64,000 nt of DNA from Rosa chinensis. Its lineage: Eukaryota > Streptophyta > Magnoliopsida > Rosales > Rosaceae. The notes beneath the pieces are model-generated. The model made no database searches. It was given only the letters and a program-made list of their open reading frames with translations, and had not been told where the DNA came from. A program made the translations under genes and the position numbers. Within the stretch, counting starts at the first letter, position 1, and each line of letters opens with the position of its first letter. The DNA is taken from the NCBI RefSeq assembly GCF_002994745.2, contig NC_037090.1:27510501-27574500 (forward strand). The letters run 5' to 3'. Of this stretch, positions 56,605 to 64,000 are shown in pieces.

Positions 56605-59600
56605 ATGGCAACCACCTCCTCCTTCTCCTTCTCTATCCCAAACCCTAACCCTAACCCTAGAACCTCTTCTCTTCCACTCTCCAAGCAGCTCTTCGGTTTC
56701 AGCTTGCCTTCTTCTTCCACCGCCAAAACCACCACACTCAAACTCCGCTCCCGAAACCCTACCTCCTTCACTCCAACACCTATCAAATGCTCCGTTTCAG
56801 AAGCCACCGCCCCCGTCGGTACTCTCTCTCTCTTCTCTTCTCTTCTTATTCCATTTCATTTTCTATTCACTGCAGCAGCAATTCGTTATGTTTGATATAT
56901 ATATAGAGCAAAATGATTTCAATTCCATCTGTGTAATTGGTGTGTTTTTATCTTAGAGAAGAAGAAATTGATGAGGAGAAGTGACATAAGGAACATAGCC
57001 ATTGTAGCCCATGTTGATCATGGAAAGACAACTCTGGTTGATTCCATGTTGAGGCAAGCAAAGGTAGAATACAATCTCATGGATAGTTCATTCCTGTAAT
57101 GTAATGATGATGTAGGCTAGTCATGTATAAATTCCTAATGGACTTTTCGGCAGGTGTTTCGCGATAACCAAGTTGTCCAAGAAAGGATAATGGACTCCAA
57201 TGATATAGAGCGTGAAAGAGGGATTACAATTTTGAGTAAAAACACATCCATTACGTATAAAGACTCGAAAATTAATATCATTGATACTCCTGGCCATTCT
57301 GACTTTGGAGGGGAGGTCGAGCGCATCCTCAATATGGTGGAAGGGATTCTTTTAGTGGTACCCTTCTGCGCCTTGTTTCGCTTTGCTTGTAATCCTTTTG
57401 TATTGTGCTTGTCATGTCGTGATTTTTCGCTCTTTCTCATTTTCGTAGGTAGATTCTGTTGAGGGCCCGATGCCACAGACAAGATTTGTTTTGAAGAAGG
57501 CTCTGGAATTCGGACATGCTGTCGTTGTTGTTGTCAATAAAATTGATAGGCCTTCCGCCCGTCCGGATTTTGTGATCAATTCCACTTTTGAACTCTTTAT
57601 TGAACTAAATGCTACTGATGAACAGGTAACAAAATATTTGCAGGAGTGCCGAACTTACAATTTGCAACAGAATTTATTTTGGTCCTTTGGAATAATAATT
57701 GTCTGTCAAACATAGCCATGTATTTTGGCATCTTCTTGTTCCTTTGAATCAATATATCTGGGGGATTGACAATAATAGTAGGAACCAGTTTGTGGCTAGT
57801 GGTTACTATATACATACATATAATTGTGAGGAGTTTCCTTTTCAAAAACCTAACTGATATCTTGCTTTGATTGGAAAAGCTGAAAAGTGATCTATCCTTG
57901 AATGGCCTCTGTATAATTAATTATCTTTCGTCTTTGAAGCTCTTCTGTTTCATTGTTGCTTCCAAGTTATATAAATATGAAAAATTAATCTCTTTGCAAT
58001 TTTCATTTTACATGCAGTGTGATTTTCAAGCAATATATGCTAGTGGGATTAAAGGAAAGGCGGGCTTATCGGCTGATAATCTGTCAGACGATCTTGGGCC
58101 CCTTTTTGAGGCCATAATGAGATGCATCCCTGGACCGGCCATTGAAGATGGTGCACTGCAAATGCTTGTGAGTTGGTTGTTCTTTATGTCATCTTTCTTT
58201 CTCTTTGTGTTTTATAAAGTACTACCACTCCTCTTGACCTGTCCAATCTGGATGAGACAGTGCTTTCAAATATTTAATGAACTATGAAACAAAATTTCAT
58301 GCAAGAAAGGTTCATCGTTGTAATGAGACCACATGTTTTTAAGACCTTTATGTAGTACACTGTTTTTGCATGTGAAGAAAAGTTAAAGGAGGCTCAGACT
58401 CTTTAATTAAAATTGATAAGTGGAAGATGAAGAACAGGACTTTTTGCATTCTCTGGTTTTGTATTAATCCTTCTTTCATGCTCTTTCATATCATTAAAAC
58501 AAGTGGCTCTAACACCCCCCCTCTTCTTGGTGTGCTTCTGAAGGAAAAGGATAAATATTAGCCCTATATGATGGGAAAATTATCACACTATGCCTAGAAA
58601 GTTTTCTAGTGATTTGCCATAACGATAATTATAGTTTTTCACACCAGAGGCAATGTGTGTTCCTGCCTACAAATTATTGACTATGAGTATTACATATGAG
58701 GTTTCTGATGTGCTTTGCCTCAAGAGCAGTCCTTTTAGTAATAACTACACATTTTTAGTAAAGAGAACAAGAATCGAATATTCGAGGATTATAGATTTGG
58801 GGGTGGAGGAATTGTGGAACCTGTCTATTATTCTTTTTTTTTTTTTTTTTGGTCTTCTGTTTCATGGTGTTTTAGGGGTGTAAGTCTGTCTTCCCATTTT
58901 GCGGAATTGGAAGGCAGCCATTACTTAGCCATCTTCTGAGTTTGTCTGCTTGTATTCTTTTTATTCCTGTACAGTTTACTTCTTGTGCGGACTGCTGGTT
59001 CGCTCATTGTTTTATTTATTTATTTTGTTTCAATAAAGTATCTTTCTTCTCATAAAAAAAAAAAAAGGGCCACGTAAATAAATTTATGGTCCATATTGAG
59101 GGATGTAGGTCGAGGGTAAAAAAATCTGCACCATAAAGTCTTATCTTGTCACATGATATTGTAGAGCTTTAAATTGTCATTATGGAACTTAGCTCTGCTT
59201 TTTTTAATTTTTATTACTTCTCTGTTTAGTATTATTAAACATAAGCATGGTATAGTTTATGCAGTATTCAACTGTTAATCGTAATATTGTAGGCTACAAA
59301 TATCGAGTACGATGAGCATAAAGGTCGAATAGCTATTGGACGCTTGCATGCTGGGGAACTTCGGAAAGGAATGGATGTGAAGGTGAGTTTAGCCATATCT
59401 GGTAGATGTGGTTACTTACATATTTACCCATTGACACTGATACTTTTTATGTGTTAGATAGGAAGTCTTAAAGTTGTTCATCCTTTTCTCATGGTAATGA
59501 AATAAAAATTTCTTCTAAAACGAATAAAAGCCTAAAAGGAGTTAGATTCCTTCTTTTTTCTCATTTCCAAGTTGAAGTTTCCTTAAAATACTAATGTAAT

Positions 59601-60426
59601 GCAATTTAAGGATCTAAACTATTATCTCTATTAGTTATTGATACAATATTCGATCTTAGTGTATTATCCATACATGTCTTTTCTTTTGTCGTATAATTAA
59701 AGTCAGGTTAATGCATTATTGCATTCTCATCAATCAAATTCATGAGATACTGTACAGGAAAAGAAAATGACTTTCTAATTTCTGCTTCTGTGTTGATCTT
59801 TTTAGGTATGTACCTCAGAAGATTCCTGTCGGTTTGCTAAAGTTAGTGAGCTTTTTGTGTATGAGAAGTTCAATAGGGTTTCAGTAGACAGTGTAAAGGC
59901 TGGTGATATATGTGCTGTTTGTGGAATTAATGATATTCAGGTGATGACTTATTGGTTTTGCATAGCTCAATTGTTATGTCATATTATTTTGTAAAATTTG
60001 AGAGATATTTCCAGGCTGATTTTAATTTTGATTGTACTTGCTCAGATTGGTGAGACAATTGCTGATAAGACAGATGGGAAGCCATTACCTGCCATTAGGG
60101 TGGAGGAACCAACAGTGAAAATGGCTTTCGCTATAAACACTTCACCATTTGTTGGGCGCGAGGTATGCCCATAGAATGGATATCTGCAATATTAAATGTC
60201 TTCTCCTAAAACTTTGCCTAATTCTTTAAGCTCCCTCTTCGATACTCTTATAAACCAGTAGGCGAAAGTGCACATGAAGTTAGAAGCACCAAAGTACATT
60301 TTCATCATCCATATAATGTATTCACATTTAATCACAAAATCAGGAGCAACAATATCCCTTTTCTTTTTTCCCCATATAGGGTTGAGGTGTGAACTTCAGC
60401 ACCTGATCAGCCATGTTCATTTACAC

Positions 60427-60473
<47 letters not shown>

Positions 60474-61411
60474 CTATCCAACAGTTTCTCTCATATGTTA
60501 ATGAATTGAGTGATTAACTGAATCCAAATGTTTAATCAATCTCATAATCTCTTCTCAAGCATCATGGCTCTGATGTATGTTTTTTCAATTTTATTCTATA
60601 GAAGTTACTGGCTCTTGTACATCTGCGACTCTGCGTGTCTATAATCTTGTTGAGGTTATAAAAATTCCACCTTAGTTATTCCTTGCATAGTATGATATCC
60701 TAGGCCTATCCAGCTGTCTGCTCTTAATAAACTGGTTTTGGATTTAATATCCTAATTTCAACCTGTGTATGCTCTCACTCAGACAAACACACAGAGAGAG
60801 ATATATGGATGTGTAAATATAATTATATATATAAGGTTCTCTTGCTACATTATCTGGCTGTCAATCTGCCACCACAAACTTAAACAAGAGTCCACCTAAT
60901 TAGTGTTCTAGATTGACAGTCTCACAGCATAGCATGTTAGACAATCGACCAACATGACATGGCACTACATTTGTGCTTTGATTTCTTTTTAATGTCTTGT
61001 GTGGTGATCAATATTAGCTGCATATATATGACCTGTACCTCGTCTCGTGCGGTATTAAATGATTGAAAGTTTATTTTTCTCATTTTCAGGGAAAGTATGT
61101 TACCAGTAGGAACTTGCGAGATCGGCTTTCTCGTGAGCTTGAGCGTAACTTGGCAATGAAAGTTGAAGATGGTGAAACAGCAGATACCTTCATTGTTAGT
61201 GGACGAGGCACTTTGCATATTACCATATTGATTGAGAACATGTGAGTAGTTATTTTTGTTGCATTTTCATAAATCATTTTTCTTCTGCATAACCAAGAGG
61301 GGTTAATGGAATGGTCTGGAGCATGAACCCCATCAAGCTTCCTTCTTCGCGATTTGCTAGTGTTTCCTACCTCCTAAAGATTATAGGTTCAGCAGGGCCT
61401 GAGTCCGCAAG

Positions 61412-61449
<38 letters not shown>

Positions 61450-61764
61450 TTTAGGGGTTCTTCTACAGACACATTTTAATTGGTTTTTCAATTCAGGCGA
61501 AGAGAAGGATTTGAATTTATGGTCGGACCTCCCAAAGTTATTAACAAAAGGGTGAATGACAAGTTGCTGGAACCTTATGAGGTGATTTCTCTTGAATTTT
61601 GTTTCTATTCATTTCTGATGCTTAGGGAAAGGGTGAAGGAATAGACGCTACGGTTCAGACCCCCAAAAAAAAAAAAAAGCGGTGATTTCTCTTGAATTTT
61701 GTTTCTATTCATTTCTGATGCTTAGGGAAAGGGTGAAGGAATAGACACTACGGTTCAGACCCCC

Positions 61765-61816
<52 letters not shown>

Positions 61817-63932
61817 CATTACAGTTATAGACAATATATCGGGTTCAGTTTAAAAAACTGGAATGAAATAAGTGCATAACAATATTAAGCATAGGCCTAC
61901 AGACCTGTCCGAGCATATGTCCACAGTCTGTTCAGTCTGGGTAGAAGTAAAGGTTTAAAGATAAAAAATTAATAAATGCAGTTATCAATTCTTTTGAATT
62001 ATGTTGTTATGTATTTTTATATGTTATGACTTACTACCACGGTTTTTACAATATAGTAAGGATACCACTCATACCAGCAAGTATTTATGTTCTTCTTCTG
62101 GAGAAAAATATTCTTATAAGTTACCATCATGCTACCACTCATCTGATATAAGTTATTTCTATGATGTGTGTTGCTTGCAGATTGCCACTGTAGAGGTGCC
62201 AGAAGAGCACATGGGTCCGGTCGTTGAACTTCTTGGCAAAAGGCGGGGGCAAATGATTGATATGCAGGGGCTTGGGTGTGTACTTCTTTGTTGTTATTCT
62301 TTAACTAATCTACTTTTGAATAAATTTCAAGATAAATGCACAAATAGAATTAAAGGTACTGAACTCGTGCATGATAATTATTCAGAGCATAATTGTCTTC
62401 ATGGATCTAGCAATAAACCTGCAAAGTGTTAGGGTGTAACATAATGTATAGTAGTACCTAAAATTAGAACTCATTTTTAATCTGCACGTGTATGCATTTG
62501 CAATTTTGCATTTGCAGGTGCAATATTTTGTTATATCTTCAGAAGCTTTGACGTAACATGATAAGACTGTTAAATATTTTTTTGGGTCAAATAGTTTAAG
62601 TACCACTCAAACACCTTGTGTGGCAGCTGATATAAAATATCCACTTATCATACAGATCAGAAACTTCCATTAAATGATGCGGCTATGTCACATCAGGTGC
62701 CACATAAGGTGGTTTCTATGTGGAATCTAATTCACCTGGCATTAGTCATGAATACATGTGTATGGAGTTGTATAGTAGAACCCCATTGCAGTGCCTTTGT
62801 TACATGAAATGAACTTCGTTACTTTTAAATAAACTTGATCTAAAATAGAAATATAGTTTTATTGATAATGCACTCTGTTACATGAAATGGATATGTTTCT
62901 GTCTATGAGAATCGCACTACTTTTAAAGTAGACTATAAGGTTTGGTACATGATTTTTAACACATAAATTTCATCAACTTCAGTCCGGTCCATTTTCTCCT
63001 GCTTCTGCATGTGTTTCTATGGAGCACAGTTCAAAATTGTAGTTCCAACATATTCATTGACGGTCAATTTTCACATGCATACATAATGCTACATGAATGT
63101 TATTTGCCCTTGGACCTCAACATCCAGCCCATATTCATGAGACCTCAGTGTTATACTTGCTCTCCTTGTTCTCTGGTTCACCTGAGTATGGATATTGGCA
63201 GTTACTTTTTGAATGTGCTGCTTGGTGATGTTAAATATAATCTGAGTATCTGTACTTTATATGTGCTATAGGTCAGAAGGCACAAACCTGATCAAATATA
63301 AGATTCCAACTCGTGGCCTTCTTGGTTTACGAAATGCAATTTTAACAGCTTCTCGTGGCACAGCTATTCTGAATACAATATTTGATAGCTATGGACCTTG
63401 GGCTGGTGATATGAGTACCCGGGATCTGGGTTCACTGGTAATTTTCCAGCTAGTTTTTAATTTGGAGGTTTAGTTTTATGTTGAAAGCCTTTTGCAAATG
63501 TTTGTTACAGTAGTGAACAATAGTTTATACCAATTGTCAGCCATTTTGCAATATCGACATTTTGACTTGATTCTTCATTGAAGTGTATGATTCAAGTTTG
63601 AGCAACACAGATCATTTAAAAGATTAAAAAAGGTCATGTATGACGTTTGTATGGATTTGCACACACTGCATGTTACTGTCTCCCACCATGTCTGGACTCT
63701 GGATTACCAAATTGAATCTTATAAACTAATTTTCAGGTTGCCTTTGAGGGTGGAACGAGTACTTCTTATGCCCTTTCTAGTTCACAGGATAGAGGACAGT
63801 TGTTTATTGGTCCTGGGGTGGATGTTTATAAAGGTCAGATAGTTGGCATCCATCAGCGGTCTGGGGACTTATCTCTTAACGTATGTAAAAAGAAGGCTGC
63901 AACAAACATCCGTTCCAACAAAGAACAATCAG
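56605..63932 (+). CDS. SVR3: Plastid TypA/BipA-like translational GTPase (3' end outside the window)
   Basis: Thirteen exons join in frame: 56605-56818, 56957-57063, 57154-57357, 57449-57625, 58018-58167, 59293-59382, 59806-59940, 60046-60162, 61090-61241, 61497-61581, 62181-62275, 63272-63437 and 63737-63932. About 629 residues are present; a final exon is missing. Residues 1-70 are Ser/Thr-rich with few acids, like a chloroplast transit peptide. GTPase motifs are G1 AHVDHGKT (89-96), G2 ERGITI (about 128-133), G3 DTPGH (151-155), G4 NKID (205-208) and G5 SGIK. Downstream are the translation-factor domain 2, the EF-G-like domain ([18 protein letters not shown]) and the TypA C-terminal domain ([20 protein letters not shown]). 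TypA/BipA binds ribosomes and is needed for plastid translation under cold and stress; Arabidopsis SVR3 acts in plastid rRNA processing. The gene looks intact as far as visible. Confidence 0.95.
58850..59066 (+). mobile_element. Retroelement 3' end in intron 5 of the TypA gene
   Basis: The stretch 'gtgtaagtctgtcttccc...tttcaataaagtatc' ends with an AATAAA signal and a poly-A run (59054-59066). It resembles a LINE 3' UTR in the sense orientation of the gene. The 5' boundary and the target duplication were not found. Confidence 0.4.
60430..60469. repeat. (AT)n microsatellite in intron 8 of the TypA gene
   Basis: About twenty AT units without interruption. Confidence 0.95.
61406..61446. repeat. 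(AT)n microsatellite in intron 9 of the TypA gene
   Basis: About twenty AT units, 50 bp before exon 10. Confidence 0.95.
61581..61767 (+). repeat. 100-bp tandem duplication beginning at the exon 10 splice donor
   Basis: The sequence GGTGATTTCTCTTGAATTTT at 61581 recurs at 61681, and the match continues through 'ggttcagacccccaaaa' in both copies with one substitution. The first copy starts with the last base of exon 10, so a second GGTGAT donor-like site lies 100 bp into the intron. Confidence 0.93.
61768..61811. repeat. (GA)n microsatellite in intron 10 of the TypA gene
   Basis: About 22 GA units directly after the second copy of the 100-bp duplication. Confidence 0.95.
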
Positions 63933-64000
63933 GTGATAAGCAACTCTAGTTGTATTCTACTTTCTCCTGTCTATTGTTAAAAGGATGAATTTTAGTCCCT

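Noticed and set aside
56466..56807. 113-codon minus-strand frame over exon 1 of TypA
   Set aside because: It is antisense to the transit-peptide exon and has no domain.

Overview
The window looks like nuclear DNA of a flowering plant, almost certainly a eudicot. It is AT-rich, its genes carry short GT-AG introns, and plant families dominate: NAC transcription factors, a remorin, a PLS-type PPR protein, an L-type lectin receptor kinase and a plastid TypA GTPase. Most of the rest is transposable-element sequence. The repeat styles recall Rosaceae, but that is an impression and I cannot prove it from the sequence.

Layout. 1-13.1 kb is repeat territory: a 2.6-kb solo LTR (1604-4250), a 532-bp Mutator-like MITE (6602-7133) and a degenerate but structurally complete Ty1/Copia element on the minus strand (7281-13053). 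13.5-26.5 kb holds three tandem, co-oriented, three-exon NAC genes (13580-15410, 17108-19120, 24822-26433) separated by LINE, SINE, LTR and tandem-repeat debris. 26.8-29.3 kb is a minus-strand lectin receptor kinase pseudogene, split by a 519-bp solo LTR with a perfect target duplication and also frameshifted. 29.7-31.9 kb is a 5'-truncated LINE with a 20-bp target duplication. 33.7-35.6 kb is a non-autonomous hAT element. 36.97-38.24 kb is a two-exon group-4-like remorin gene, and 40.4-42.7 kb is an intact intronless PPR gene on the minus strand. 43-49 kb is a nested stack: a LINE-like element holds a long LTR element, which in turn holds a 1.65-kb TIR transposon, and the same LINE-like element also holds a hAT MITE. 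50-56 kb has transposon ends, a processed cullin pseudogene and a Pack-MULE carrying a degenerate ARF-GEF (BIG5-like) fragment. From 56.6 kb to the right edge runs a TypA/BipA-like plastid GTPase gene (SVR3 type) with at least 13 exons; its 3' end lies outside.

How the genes relate. The NAC copies form a local tandem family with the same exon plan and related promoters. The other genes are unrelated single units (plasma-membrane scaffold, organellar RNA editing or processing, plastid translation), as usual in plants. I see no operon, CRISPR array or defence island.

The least ordinary signals are arrays of short hairpins in which the loop stays constant while the two stem arms change together (3241-3610 and 44024-44300, each inside a long LTR; 22560-22855 is a looser case), the processed cullin pseudogene, the ARF-GEF Pack-MULE, the four-element nest at 43-49 kb, and frameshifts that separately cut off a matching C-terminal tail in two NAC paralogues.
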